A stretch of 64,000 nt of DNA, taken from Thysanoteuthis rhombus (lineage: Eukaryota; Mollusca; Cephalopoda; Oegopsida; Thysanoteuthidae). The stretch covers positions 30,827,318-30,891,317 of the forward strand of contig OY735215.1 of assembly GCA_963457665.1 (NCBI GenBank), given 5' to 3'. The position numbers and the translations under genes are program-made. Below, in pieces: positions 33,401 through 43,729 of the stretch. The notes beneath the pieces were generated by a model that saw nothing but the letters and a program-made list of their open reading frames with translations, had not been told where the DNA came from and did no database searches. Each line of letters begins with the position of its first letter. Positions within the stretch are counted from its first letter, which is position 1.

Positions 33401-35575
33401 GGTGGTGGTGGGCACAGCTAATGAAAATGCAGAATCGATAAACTACAAAACAATTGATAACTTTTTTTTTCATGAATTTAGCATCAGTTTGCTTCCTTTT
33501 GCTCCCAAACCCTGAAGAACAGATCTAGAAAGGTGAAATGTCAATATGTTATAGCTTAGACATAGAACTTTAAATAGACTGTTTCTTGACTGTAAAAAAA
33601 TGTTTAATTTCATTTGATCATATAATTACTCATGTACACCTTGATCATCATCTGATATTCGCATTCTATAACTTTTTGGAAAGCTTCATGTCTAAGCTAT
33701 AACATATCAAAATTTCAGCTCTTTATATCTTTATGAGTTTCAGAGCAAAAAAAAAAAAAAAAAATAGAACCAACCAAAGTTAAATTCACTCTAAGAGAAG
33801 TTAGCGGTTAGCCGATATCTTCTCTTCCGCTAAATTTTCAGCCGTTTATCAGTTCAGCATTTTCGTTAGCAGTGCCCAACACAAGTTGGATAGAAAAACC
33901 AAAATAATTACACAGTTCATTATATAAGTAGATAGCTTCAACTCAAAATTTACAAATGTTTTTATTTAGAAACATCCACCCAAACATTTTTACTGCATAT
34001 TATGACTAGAAAAATTGTTATTTTTTGTTTTTTCAATTTTCCCTCAACAAGTTTATAGTGGTCAGGTTCAATTAACGATGAAAATTTATGCTGAGTTGGT
34101 CCCTTAATTTGTATCCAACAGTGACTGTGTTCATGTTTGTTTTCTGTTTTTTTATAAATTTCAACTTTTTTAGTGATCCTTGCCTGACAAAGGGAGAGAA
34201 CTTACTTATTCATTGATCCCTTTTTCCAATTACAGAATGCAGTTAAAAGATGTTGATCATGTGACTGCTCCTATTGAGTGAATAACCAGATATTTATTTT
34301 CCTAGTAGTTATGGTTGGATATCTCAAAGGACAATGTAGAAATTATGGTTCAGGATAGTTCTAGTAGTTCTCATTGAAGAATGGGCACCCATTGAGTTAG
34401 CTGGCCCAAATGTATGTCAGTGGAAATGTTGAAGAAGGAAGGGAGATGTATGAAGAGAATGCACAACAAGTATGAATGTAGACATAGAGATGAAACAAAG
34501 TGAAAAAGACACATACAAGTATTTTGATTGACAAATCAAAGGAACATCTAATACAGGAACATTAATGACAAATAACAAATGAAAATGAAATACATATAAT
34601 GACAGTATTAATACGATCAATCGTGTAAAGAGGAGTAAAGAGATAGCTAAAGGTGGGAGCTTTGTTGTAATTGATAGTACAGGCGTTGGAGTTAAAGTGG
34701 TGGTGTCTGAACTGCTTTTGAATCCATAAGGCTTGGAGCATATGGAAGAATGGTCATGGGAGATTTAGTGTGTGTTTCAAACTGTCGAGTTGCATGTGCA
34801 ACTTGAGGGCTATTCTCCGATACTGGTAGATACATAATGGACAGAACATGAACTACAGAAAACGTGGAGTTTAATCCATGCATGCTTCCCAAAGTAAAGA
34901 GAATTAAGAGACAGATTATTGTGACCATTGTGTTGTGAAGTGCATTATTATTTCATTCATGAGAGTTGGAGGTGTATACACATTTGAAGCACATGGTGAG
35001 GACATAGCTGTGTAGCTGTGCTTATTTGAGATACCACAACATTGGTGAACTCAAAAGAGTAAAGTTAGTATAGGGATTGATCACGGTGGGAAGATGATCA
35101 AGATCGGATCTTAGGGAGAAGGAAAAAGAAAGTGAAAGTAACCAGCAACAAGTGCCTGGGCCAAAAGGGCATAACCAGCTAGAGGTGCCAGTGCCAATTA
35201 GCATCTAGAGCTTTTTATAAGGGGTTGTCAAAGTCAGTGACGTTTTTGATAACTAACTAAAAGAAGGGTTTCGTATTTAATTCTTGACTAAAACTATAGG
35301 GGGTGCTACAACTGAGTAAAAATATCAGAAAAAGAAAAAAATGCCACATCAACCAAGTAAGTATGAGTTACTTACAATAATTGAAAGTATCTGATTTAAT
35401 TGTAATACAATTGAATCATTTTGCTGCTGTTCTATTTCTGGAAATGATCTGAAAAGGTAAAAAAATTACAAGTTACAAACGACCATCTTGGAAGAAAAGA
35501 CACTTCAGAATTCACACTTACAAGCTTGAGTGCAAAAACCTCATTATTTCCAAAATTGATGATTGCAAATTGATT
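27348..35575 (-). CDS. Six-exon 3' part of an unrecognised helical protein gene
   Basis: Six short minus-strand segments, each bounded by a polypyrimidine-AG acceptor and a GT donor, join into one uninterrupted frame of 149 residues plus stop. The exons are 35575-35522, 35448-35376, 33163-33086, 32984-32893, 29489-29423 and 27434-27348, with intron phases 2, 0, 0, 2, 0 in order. The predicted chain is rich in Leu, Glu, Lys and Gln (EIEQQQND, RDLELLRFKSKFQLL, LNLKKELLELNLES), suggesting amphipathic or coiled-coil helices. It ends with a polar tail EFDNEEKKERNQKPLLVV. Introns are 73, 2212, 101, 3403 and 1988 bp, and the long ones hold mobile elements. The 5' end lies further right and is not found. 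I do not recognise the family. The phase agreement over five junctions is the main evidence that the gene is real. Confidence 0.72.
28190..28395 (-). pseudogene. CR1/jockey-type LINE RT fragment in an intron
   Basis: The minus strand reads KLQICGIIAGVLTC near 28385-28340, then SGVL-GVGLVLGPVLFLLSIIYL near 28265-28195, the counterpart of the SGVPQGSVLGPLLF..YIND block of CR1/L2/jockey reverse transcriptases. It is short and stop-riddled. The exact clade cannot be set. Confidence 0.6.
29423..29489 (-). CDS. Unrecognised gene, exon before the last
   Basis: Acceptor TGGCCTTTTCAG and donor GTAAGT (29422-29417) are both strong. One base completes a codon, then SVREIESYDSLKQRNVVGTES continues to a final Ser and phase 0 (21 residues quoted in two parts: SVREIESYDSLK and QRNVVGTES). 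Confidence 0.75.
29890..30290 (+). repeat. Dispersed repeat family C, cluster 1 (intronic)
   Basis: Three diverged units built on ATGAATTTCAATGAAAT, GTGGAAG...GGACAATAG, AAGAAG and TTGAATTTTGGAATGGATCCA, at about 29893-29960, 30010-30120 and 30190-30285. Same family as 31560-32030, 41935-42710 and 57020-57440. Confidence 0.75.
30291..31559. other. Intronic sequence; a hammerhead-like stem-loop only
   Basis: No gene seen. At 30947-30960 GTCC-CAATCA-GGAC forms a perfect 4-bp stem closely resembling helix II of Penelope-type hammerheads, but the flanking core bases (GAAACGA before, AAAT after) do not fit CUGANGA and GAAA. Confidence 0.35.
31560..32030 (+). repeat. Dispersed repeat family C, cluster 2 (intronic)
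   Basis: Opens with TACCTCAGCCAAAGAAGTCAG and a TCTGTCTGTC stretch. It carries two or three units with GATGAATTTCAATGAAATTTT, GTGTGAAC..CAGAGTAAGGAAG and GCAGATCCAGGAATTT, and ends TATGCACTCTCCAAGTACTTTCTAG. This is the fullest-looking copy, about 470 bp. It contains a G-run at 31724-31738. Confidence 0.7.
32031..32892. other. Intronic sequence, no separate gene
   Basis: Plus-strand ORF 32595-32867 (90 residues) has no recognised motif and no splice context. It contains GCAAGGGAGATAAC at 32796-32809, a phrase common in molluscan repeats. Confidence 0.4.
32893..32984 (-). CDS. Unrecognised gene, internal exon
   Basis: Acceptor ACTTGTTTTTGCAG, donor GTAAGT (32892-32887). It reads TEDSMYFLNLKKELLELN, then LESNKDEKGVNV, and two bases that pair with the first base of exon 29489-29423 to give Thr. 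Likely helical. Confidence 0.75.
33086..33163 (-). CDS. Unrecognised gene, internal exon
   Basis: Exactly 26 codons, phase 0 at both ends. Acceptor TGCCTTCCCACCAAG, donor GTTGAG, which is weaker than the others. Reads MRHDRDLELLRFKSKFQ then LLRDAYQQM. Basic-acidic heptad-like pattern. The frame stays open past the donor, so the exact 3' edge is the least certain in the model. Confidence 0.65.
33380..33411. repeat. (GGT)n microsatellite
   Basis: About ten GGT units directly left of a MITE. Confidence 0.95.
33408..33886. mobile_element. MITE / foldback element with long inverted arms
   Basis: Left arm GGGCACAGCTAATGAAAATGC at 33410-33431 matches the reverse complement of GCATTTTCGTTAGCAGTGCCC at 33859-33879. 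Further in, TATGTTATAGCTTAGACAT (33546-33564) matches the inverse at 33690-33708. The arms are about 170 bp with indels and there is no coding capacity. The element lies in the 2.2-kb intron of the unrecognised gene. A poly-A run at 33750-33766 sits within the right arm. Confidence 0.78.
33887..35375. other. Intronic sequence; one signal-peptide-like small ORF
   Basis: Minus-strand ORF 34928-34692 (78 residues) starts MVTIICLLILFTLGSMHG, which resembles a signal peptide, and lies in a G+C-richer block (34.4-35.2 kb). There is no known family, no Cys pattern and no promoter, and it lies in an intron of the same strand, so I do not call a gene. Confidence 0.3.
35376..35448 (-). CDS. Unrecognised gene, internal exon
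   Basis: Acceptor TTTACCTTTTCAG and donor GTAAGT (35375-35370). One base completes a split codon (Leu with the preceding exon), then SFPEIEQQQNDSIVLQ and LNQILSII. Ends phase 0. Confidence 0.75.
35522..35575 (-). CDS. Unrecognised gene, most upstream exon found
   Basis: Donor GTAAGTG is strong; acceptor AACATTGATCAG is moderate. The frame that fits the next exon reads INLQSSILEIMRFLHSS. The intron after it is only 73 bp. The true start of the gene is not found; the internal Met could be an alternative start. Confidence 0.6.
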
Positions 35576-35790
35576 CTGATCAATGTTTGGGCAGAAGTAG
35601 ATACTATTAAGAATGTCAGGTCCAAAATGGAACGTGAGCAGATTAATTCTTTTTGCATTTCACTCTGTCAGCATTTTATTGATTACCCTAAACACAACAA
35701 TGCCACAAATGCTGCCATTTTGCATTATGGAAGCACATACAATTTTGAATGTACAGTGTACACGAAAAATAGAATGAACTGTAATTATAC

Positions 35791-35901
35791 CTTTAGTAAG
35801 GTAGTCATTCGTCTGTTGATCAGTCTTTTTGCTCGATAAAGCAAACATCAGAATTCCATTAGGACGAATTTTCATAAAAATAGAAAATGCCAAAGAATCT
35901 C
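35791..35901 (-). CDS. Candidate laminin-G-domain exon
   Basis: Acceptor TTAAATACAG at 35902 and donor GTATAA at 35790 bound 111 bp with only one open frame. It reads DSLAFSIFMKIRPNGILMFA then LSSKKTDQQTNDYLTK. The F-S-x-F..R-P-N-G-I-L-M-F-A pattern is the signature of Laminin G domain strands (R/TxPNGxLLYA). The exon would be phase 1-1, usual for extracellular modules. Its phase does not fit the exon at 35575-35522, so either another exon lies between, or it belongs to a different gene or is a remnant. Confidence 0.45.
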
Positions 35902-36804
35902 CTGTATTTAATATAATGAAATAACTCATCATCTTCAAATCAAAAACACATTTTTTAACTTGATAATTTCAAAGAAATTATGTGCATGTATTCAAAGTGT
36001 AAACATTGATGATATATATCGATCATGTTTTGTAACACATATGAAATCAGTTTACTTTTATTGATTCATGAAACTAGTCACCTTATTGCTCAAAAAAAGT
36101 ATTTTGTTAGATATTTTTTCTCGTATCAAACTGGGTAATGGTTATTATTTGTTTTTTGTATCAGTTCTCCAAGAAAAATTTTTTTTGTTCAAGTTTTCAG
36201 GGCTTTTGATCCATTAGACTTTAGAACCATTCAGAAATTTGTTAGTTCTTAGAAAAAACTTTTTTCAAGGTCTTACAAGGTTTTCTATTCAAAATTTACA
36301 ATATAACTCTACTGATAAAATGTGCACTTATTTTCTGCCATTTTTAATAAGATAATTTTTGGAAATTACCCCCCCCCCCCCCAAAAAAAAATCAACCATG
36401 GGGGGGTCGATTTGCAGTATAAATTCATGCTAAAATGGACACATTTTAGTGCCCGCTAAGTTCTGATTTTTTTAAAAATTGCCCAATTGCAGGGCAAGTG
36501 GAGACTCCATTTTGTCTATATAGAGGTGATATCGGCTGTTGATTAGAGATGCTCTATCTCGGTATCAGTGGGTTCATAAAGAGGGGCTAAGAGTATGAGG
36601 AAGAATGATTCTGTCAGATCACTTCACATCCACAATAGAAACAGAGCTGTGAGAACGTACATTTTTCCGAAATCGTAAAAAAAAAAAAGAGACACAAATT
36701 TCAATTTTTAAAAACAATTAAACACTCGTTTTGAACGTATATAAACCTATGGGAGTGTTTAACCATTGAAACAACATAGAGACGCTCCAAAAATCCTTAC
36801 ATGG
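35902..36804. other. No gene seen; C/A homopolymer at 36369-36390
   Basis: Run of about 14 C followed by 9 A at 36369-36391. Otherwise AT-rich spacer. Confidence 0.5.
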
Positions 36805-37067
36805 GCTCTAAAAAGTATAATTTGTTTATCAAAAAGTATTATCAAACAACGTATTCATCAGATATTACTGCAAAAATGAAATTAAACGCATGATTGCACA
36901 CCACAAACTTGTCTAAATACGATGGGACAGTGCATCTGACGTACCAAATCGACAAATTCATGATGCGCTATCTGATGAAGACATGCGTTCAATTTCATTA
37001 ATGTTGATTTCTGATGAATATTTTGTTTAATATTACTTTTAAATAAACAAATTATACTTTTTAGAGC
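36805..37067. mobile_element. MITE with ~80-bp terminal inverted repeats (family M)
   Basis: Begins GCTCTAAAAAGTATAATTTG and ends with its reverse complement CAAATTATACTTTTTAGAGC. Inner similarity continues through ATTCATCAGA..T and GAAATTAAACGC. About 263 bp, non-coding. Related termini occur at 55018-55176 and 58871-59063. Confidence 0.82.
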
Positions 37068-37724
37068 TGATGTATGACTTCTGGTGCCTGCCCATGCTGT
37101 TTAAACATCGTTTCAAGTTGACGTACGTCTAAACTAAGATAACCTCAACACCATTTTTTTTATCAATTCTTTCATTTTAACAATTCTCCCCAACCGTTAG
37201 GGCGGATAGAAAAACTTTCCCAAAATATCCACTAACAATTAAATGGGGCTCTTTTTTTTAAATCAATACATCTTTTTATCAATTTCTGATGCTATTTTAT
37301 TTAAAATTGATTTTTAGCAGCACATATCAGAGTGCAGAAGTTAAAAAAGTTGGAATAAATATCCAAAATCGACACCGTCTTCGTAAAATTTCATTTTAAC
37401 CTTATAAATTTATCATAGAATGAATATCTCCCACCAGTCACCACCCAATATCGGTACATCATTTATCTCTTACTAGTTCAGCTCCCCGCGGCAATTTGTC
37501 TGACCACGTTTCAAGTTGAAAATACTGAAACAGACGCTCATATCACGTTTCCGTTTCTTTTGATCACACAACTTTTTGAAAAGACGAATAAAGGCAGAAA
37601 AAATGGATTTACCGAATAATTTTGTAATTCACAAATTTCAATATTCTCACTAGTTTTTTTTTTTTTGTTGTTGTTGTTGTTTTGTATAGAATTTTCGCAC
37701 CATTACTGACTGGCGAGTTTTACT
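37068..37724. other. No gene seen
   Basis: Spacer with T-rich and TTG microsatellite-like runs at 37652-37681. Confidence 0.5.
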
Positions 37725-38631
37725 GAAGATCAAGTGACAACAAGTATCCTAAATATTCCAGGATACTCCTCAGTATTCAAACCGATTCCAATAGTGCCAT
37801 CGGCTGCATGGTCCCAGTTCCTCCTCATATTCTTAGCTCCTCCCCATATTCTCAGCTCTTCGAACCTCTTTTTGAAGGTTCTTCAAGACTGTTCCCTGGG
37901 GCTACCAGTGACCACCACTAATTTCAGGAGAGACGCGATCCCGCAAGAAACAAATTCTTCAATTATTGGGGGATTCTCTTGACAAGTGTTCGCATAATAT
38001 ACGGATGAAAATATTTTTTTCTTCGCATAGTTGCAGTACCCATTTCAAACCAATAATTTGTTTTGAATATGTAAGGGAGCGAGGAGGCAAGGCCTAAATA
38101 ATACGGGGTAGAAAGGTTAAGAACCACTGGTCGAGATATTTTTCCAACCTTTCACTTTCTTTCAGCTTCACCCAGTGATCTACTTTTCACAGCATGGGGG
38201 AACCTCCCAGGGTCGTATACTGACTAGATCGGGTATGTCCAGCTAAGTTATAGATAAATTTGAATCCGTCTGAAGCTGGACGTTGACATTTTTAAAATTA
38301 CTATGTTCATTTTTTCGAATCCCGAGTTCGAACTTAGCCCGGTCGTGCGGACAGATTTTATCAACACCAGATTTTGGTCTTCTGCCCCGGATTTGTGAAT
38401 CGTTGGAAGTTCAAGTATGGTTTTATGTGTATCATTCTCTAGGACAGGTCTGAGCAAGTACCATTGGTTTGTACGTTCGAAGTGTAGTTGCTTGCACAGT
38501 TCCCAGTGGATCACCCTCCCCAAACATATTAATAATGCTGTTGTCTGTTCACATGTTACCGCTCTTTTCTTACCCTTTATCTCTGCGTTTATCTGTATGC
38601 CATCATGAACATGAAATGGTTCCATAAGCAC
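37725..38631 (-). pseudogene. R4/Dong-like LINE C-terminus (restriction-like endonuclease), interrupted
   Basis: On the minus strand, GRVIHWELCKQLHFER near 38520-38470 follows the CCHC region of R4-like elements, then EPVLENDTHK-like text (here RPVLENDTHK) and NLVLIKSVRTTG near 38370-38335, the counterpart of the PD..LVLI endonuclease core. VKLKESERLEKYLD-like text follows near 38175-38135. At 38130 a hAT-like end interrupts. The C-terminus resumes with FKKRFEEL near 37875 and ALLES-ILRSILEYLGYLL near 37800-37740. Same family as 1370-3005, in which this C-terminal part is missing. Confidence 0.7.
37990..38130 (-). mobile_element. hAT-like end inserted in the R4-like LINE
   Basis: The minus strand at 38129-38115 reads CAGTGGTTCTTAACC, the classic hAT terminal sequence. 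It follows directly after LINE coding text. The other end is not clear. Confidence 0.5.
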
Positions 38632-39229
38632 AAATCATTCTATCCCCCCCGTAAGCTATCTATTTTTTCTCCTCTTTCTTCCCACCCTCTTATTTATCTA
38701 CCTTCCCTTTACTTTGAGCTATTACTAAAAATGTAACATTCAAAAGCGGGTAGAAACCAGCAGAATAATACTATAGATAGTGCGACGATAACTGAAAAAG
38801 GTAAGGACTCTGATATACCAACTCTGTTCGATTGTGCTGGCAATTGAGATTTTGTTTGTTTTACGATTAGACAAAAAGGAGAGAACCGTTGACAAGTGAA
38901 TGAAGTTTCTATTCTCCTTTTTTGGTTTTCGAGAACATGGAGAACGTGCTTCCGATTAAAATTCTGACTGAAATTTTCACACACCCTGCACATTCGTCCT
39001 TAAAATGGTGCATAGATAAAAAAAAAAGGTAAGAAAACCCGTGAGAGGAAAACAGAACTTAATTGATAAATTATATTGTTATTGATTTGAAATCAAACTG
39101 TTAAATTGTTCAGCTTCGCTCCGTAAATTTTCAACACATCACGTCTCCGCCATTACATCAGATGAATTCCAATTAGGATCCTCTTTTGGTTCATATGCAG
39201 ATAGTTTGGATTATCATAAATACTTAATT
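38632..39229. other. No gene seen
   Basis: C/T-rich near 38645-38710. The overlapping ORFs are unrecognised. Confidence 0.45.
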
Positions 39230-39600
39230 CAATTTTGTCAACGATTTTGCGTAAAAATATTGGGTGTTTGCAGATTTTTTTTCCTTCCTCGGTAAAAAGG
39301 GTATTATTATTTACAAATTCTTATACATTATTTTATTACGACAAATAACACTGGAAATCGCAGAATTATAATTCAGAATTTTTGAAAAATACTAAGTGAT
39401 ATTTCTTTCTATTTTGATACTTTCATAATTCCAAAGCACTTATCATATAAATAATATTTTTTGTGGCAGAAATATATCTTTGAATATGTCATTTTAATAT
39501 TTACAAATGGGTAGCATTTCACGCTGTTAATTGTCTGCATAACTCCGATTCTATAGATTTTTCTCAATTTAAAAAGGATAATATATGAACACAGCATTTT
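39230..39600 (+). repeat. Dispersed repeat family X, copy 1
   Basis: Shares CAACAATTTTGCGTAAAAAT, ACTGGAAATCGCAGAAT, CCAAAGCACTTATCAT, TTTACAAATGGGTAGC and CTCCGATTCTAT with 57490-57830 (plus) and, inverted, with 50505-50770. AT-rich, non-coding. Confidence 0.75.
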
Positions 39601-40294
39601 TCTCGGGTCTTGCCTGACTCACACGAAGAAACAGTGGCTGTTACTCAAAAAATGTAAAAATGAAGTGTTCATTTTTATACATATAAAAAAATTAAATGAA
39701 CCAATTCCGATAAAATTTAGGTTATTTATTTATAAATGAAAGCTTATTTTGTAAGTTGAACTAAACTGAAATCTTTTTTCAAGTCAACCCCACCCCAAAT
39801 GTTTTGTAATATCACATCCGAAGAAAAAAAAATGTTCACTTTTCAAAAAGATCGGTCCCTAACGAAATCAAAGTTATAATAGGTACTAAATCAGAATCTT
39901 TCAACAATTGTGCGTAAAAAATATTTAACTGTTAAAACTGATTAAGTTAAAATGTGAATGTTATCCCCCGCCTCTCCCCTCAAAAAAAAAAAAAACTAAA
40001 CATTCAAGTTTCGATTTGAGACTTTTCACTTTACAGGTGTTTTAGCGTACTATCAGAGCAGTTAGATCCCAATCAAAAATATTTCTTTTTATTTCTTTTC
40101 ACCTGTGCGCCGTTTCTATCATCAAGTGAGGTGATGCGGGGAGCCAAAGAGGCCTACCGTGCACCCCTTGGTAACCTTTATTTGGTTCTTCTGAGAGGTA
40201 TATGTCGGCATTTATTTGTTGGAGAAGATAACTCAGAGGATTTTTGAGTTATTGAAAATACTGATTATGTGTCCATGTTTCTTTTGACACAAAA
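39601..40294. other. No gene; fragment of repeat X at 39870-39950
   Basis: TACTAAATCAGAATCTTTCAACAATTGTGCGTAAAAA at 39886-39922 (in parts) is the X-family start phrase again. Nothing else. Confidence 0.45.
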
Positions 40295-40760
40295 TTGTAC
40301 CACTGTCGGGAGGAGATGCAGAGATTTGGGGGGAGCGGGGGCATGGCTCCTTGTAAGTTCCTCCCAACAGAATTTAGTGCTGGATTTCCCAACCTGGAGA
40401 CCGGAGATCCTTCAGACAGACTTTTCAAAAGCCTGGGGTTCATGAACTCTTTCATAGGTTTTCTAATAGGTACATGTCTGTAGTTTATATAAGGGGGTAC
40501 TGTTGTCTCAAAAATTGAGGAATTAAAAATACTGGTGATTGGTAAATGTTTCTTTCGAAACAAAATTGTATAAATCTGGGTCAGAGCTGACGATTTATGG
40601 GCCCGGGTGCTTGGGTCATTGCAAGCCCCCTAAACCTCCTACGCCTCCTCACCAAGATTCAGTGCAGTTGTTCCCAACCGGGGGGGGGGTCAATTCTTGA
40701 TTTAGATTAGTAGTGCAACATAATCGTTTTATGTAACACTACACCAGAGATTCCCTAAGT
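40295..40760. repeat. hAT-like repeat pieces with TTCCCAACC ends
   Basis: TAGTGCTGGATTTCCCAACCTGGAG at 40374-40398 and CAGTGCAGTTGTTCCCAACCGGGG at 40661-40684 (quoted as landmarks) resemble CAGTGGTTCCCAACC hAT ends. A G-run lies at 40680-40690. The pieces are too decayed to pair. Confidence 0.45.
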
Positions 40761-41548
40761 GTGAGCTGCTATTAGCTTTCGGGACATATTCGTAAATTTA
40801 ATACTACTAATTCATTCATAAAAATTAAAAAGTTAATTCAAATTACAGAAATCAGCTTAAGACGATGGTACCAACGTTAGATTTGGACAGCAGGCAAGTT
40901 CTCTCACTGTATGAAAAGCTGTTTGGACTAATGATGATATATAAATTCATAACGGAAGATCTGTTTTTCAATCAAATTTGGAAGTGATCTTGCACAGGGG
41001 TTTCAGGGGTGTAGCAAGGGGGGGGCGATTTTAACCAATGGAGGGGCCACCAAAAAGATTAATCAGTAGTTCACTGTATTTTTGCTAACGTTAATAACAA
41101 ATCAAACAGATTGTTGGAGGAGGCGGCACCCAAGGAGTCAAGACCCCCCCACACACACACAACACAAACCATACCACTGGGCCCGAAATCTTCAGCTATG
41201 CCCCGCCCCTGTGTTCTCTATTTCCCATCAAAATGATTGATACTTTTATAAAATCAACAACGTATGCTAGTTAGCAAATAGGTATAAGGTGTTTTCCATA
41301 TGTGTATAGAAGACCGAGTGGGTTTTTTTTTTCAAAACAATACATATCATTATCTTGAATCATATGATTAATAAAAACAAAGGACTGATGAAAATTGTGT
41401 TAAATAAATGTAAAAATGTTAGTTTGACACTTCCTGATAGCAATAACCATATCTCAGCGTGGGTTCAAGACCCCATGTTGACAGAGGACCGAGAGGGTGA
41501 AATGACAGTGACATACACATATATGAAGATATACATACATATATAGGC
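40761..41548. other. No gene seen; C- and G-rich repeat debris
   Basis: Contains TGTAGCAAGGGGGGGCGA near 41010 and GACCCCCCCACACACACAC near 41143, likely from the same hAT-like repeat class. Confidence 0.4.
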
Positions 41549-41660
41549 GTGCGTGCACACACACACACACACACACACATGCATACATACATACATACAT
41601 ACATACATACATACATACATACAGATATATATATACACACATACACTGAAATACACAAAC
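41549..41660. repeat. Compound (CA)n(CATA)n microsatellite
   Basis: (CA)n at 41556-41580, (CATA)n at 41581-41623, then TA/CA mixture. It gives false HTHT and YVCM ORFs on both strands. Confidence 0.97.
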
Positions 41661-41934
41661 ACACGTATATACAAAACAGGTTCACTGCAGCATTACAAAT
41701 ATACAGTCAAGTTTTATCTGAAAGAGGAAGTTATCAAGGGGTGGTAGAATTTTAGCAACAAGGTCGAGTCATATCCCAAAAAAAAAACAACATCCATTTT
41801 AAGAAAGGAAAAATTGCTGTCAGTTTTTTTATGAACTTTCAGGGTGGCCATATACAAATTCAAGATGAATGACTGGGAATGTGTATTTCTTCCAATTATG
41901 ACTGAGTTATTGCACATTGATCCGCTCCAAACTT

Positions 41935-42710
41935 AAACCTCTTTCTCCCTGAGAATTTTATTCAAGAACTTTTGAAGATATCGTGTGGACAGACCTGAGC
42001 TAATACATGTACTAAGAAGAAAAAAAAATTCAGTCAAATTCCTGGATCCACCTCAAAATGTTATCACTTCTTCCTTACAATGTGGCTTACAATTCCATAT
42101 AATTCATTGGCATACATTGAGAACTTTTGGTGATATCGCGCGGACAGACAGAAGCATATACAGAAATTCACAAAAAAAAAATCGCGGAAGGGTGATCCAC
42201 ATCATAAGGAAGAAGTGATTAAATTTGGGGGCTAATCCACGAATTCGTTATTGATTGGGAGGTATTTTTGTGTTTCTTTTTCACCTCCAAAAGTGAAGAA
42301 TGAATTTCCTTGAAATAACACATTTGGTAAAGGATTAGTATCTGAATTTTTGAGAAGATCCAGGAATTTGCTTTTGACAGCATGATACTTTCATGGGTTT
42401 TTTTTTTCAAATTCTTTTTTAGATTTCCATGTTTGCTAATCTGTCTCCACAATATCTTCAAATAATCTGATAAATTTCAATGAAATTTCGTGGAAGGGTT
42501 ATGGTACATAGTAGGGAAGGAGTGATTAAATTTTGGCTGGGGCTGATCCAGGACTTCGTTATCGATTAGGAAATATATATCCTGCAGATTACTTTAATTG
42601 CCCCAGGCGTCCTCAAGGTATCTCCATAAGTTCTTAATGGTTCCAATGAAATTTTGTGGAAGGGACAGCAATAGGTCATGGAAGAAATTGTCAAGATTTG
42701 GGACAGTGAC
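41935..42710 (+). repeat. Dispersed repeat family C, cluster 3
   Basis: Four diverged units with TTTTGAAGATATCGTGTGGACAGAC, AGAAGTGATTAAATTTGGGG, GATCCAGGAATTTG and TTCAATGAAATTTCGTGGAAGG landmarks, at about 41945-42060, 42110-42250, 42340-42400 and 42460-42710. Confidence 0.75.
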
Positions 42711-43729
42711 TTCCAATGACTAGAAGAAATGTACATTCAGCAGTCCATTTAGAATTTCAAAATGGCCGCCCTTCAAGTTCATAGAAAAACTGGCAACATT
42801 TTTTTCTCAATCTAGATGGTTTTCAGGTAGTATTTATTTCGGTTGCCAAGATTTTATACCTCAAAATGATAACATCCACTTCCTGATAGACGGATCCTCA
42901 TCCTTCTTTTCAGAATCTAAGTGGCTATAGCCATTTCAATTGCTGCTGTTTTAAAGTTAGGTAAAAATCCTACTTTGTTACTCATGATTTGCAGGCGTTT
43001 ACAGACAGTGATATGAGACACAACAACTACTGCCAATAGATTAAAATGACTGATTTAGTTATTTGCTCAGTACTTGTGTATAAATATAATCAAAGGGATT
43101 TTAGAGAATAAAACTTTTTAGCAACATGTTGATTTTTAAGAGTGATCTAATACCATTATTTTGAGCCACTCAAGCCATTCTTTTCCAAACTGTCAGCTTT
43201 ATCTAGGGTAGAATTTATTTCAGGTAAAACTAACTCACTGAACCGTGTTATTAAAGCTGCTTCAACCATAAGTGACTGCTCATGAAAGTACCTTTCATCC
43301 TATATGATCAACCCGAGTTGGGTAGATAGCATGTTTCTAGTAGTTCATGTAGTACTTACTGACCCATTCACTAAGGGGCCAATACTTTATCAGAGGCTGC
43401 TTGAATCTAATGCAAGGTGTCACTAAGTTCAATAGCTTTGCCTGATTTTGAATACATAAAGTAGAATAGATGCATCTTTCATGTGTAGACTTGGAGAAAC
43501 AGATTGCATGAATCCAGACCATTTAAGCCAATCTGGACTGAATCTATCAAACATACCAAAGCCAAGTCCCTTTTCTGACAGCTATCATAAGTGTTCAGCA
43601 ACTGACTCAACCGATACCTGCTACTTATACTATAAGTGTGATAGATAAGGTAGGAAACAAAAGGAGCTTGTGGATGCTCATTACACTATAAAGTGTGACA
43701 GATATGGAGTTCATTACATACAGTGATTA
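42711..43729. other. No gene seen
   Basis: Includes AAAATGGCCGCCC at 42757-42769, but no ORF or repeat family is recognised. Confidence 0.5.

Noticed and set aside
34692-34928. Small minus-strand ORF with a signal-peptide-like N-terminus
   Set aside because: It lies inside a same-strand intron, has no family, no cysteine pattern and no promoter or splice support. Hydrophobic N-termini are common by chance in AT-rich DNA.
41549-41660. CRISPR-like array
   Set aside because: The repeats are simple CA and CATA microsatellites with no unique spacers, and the sequence is eukaryotic.
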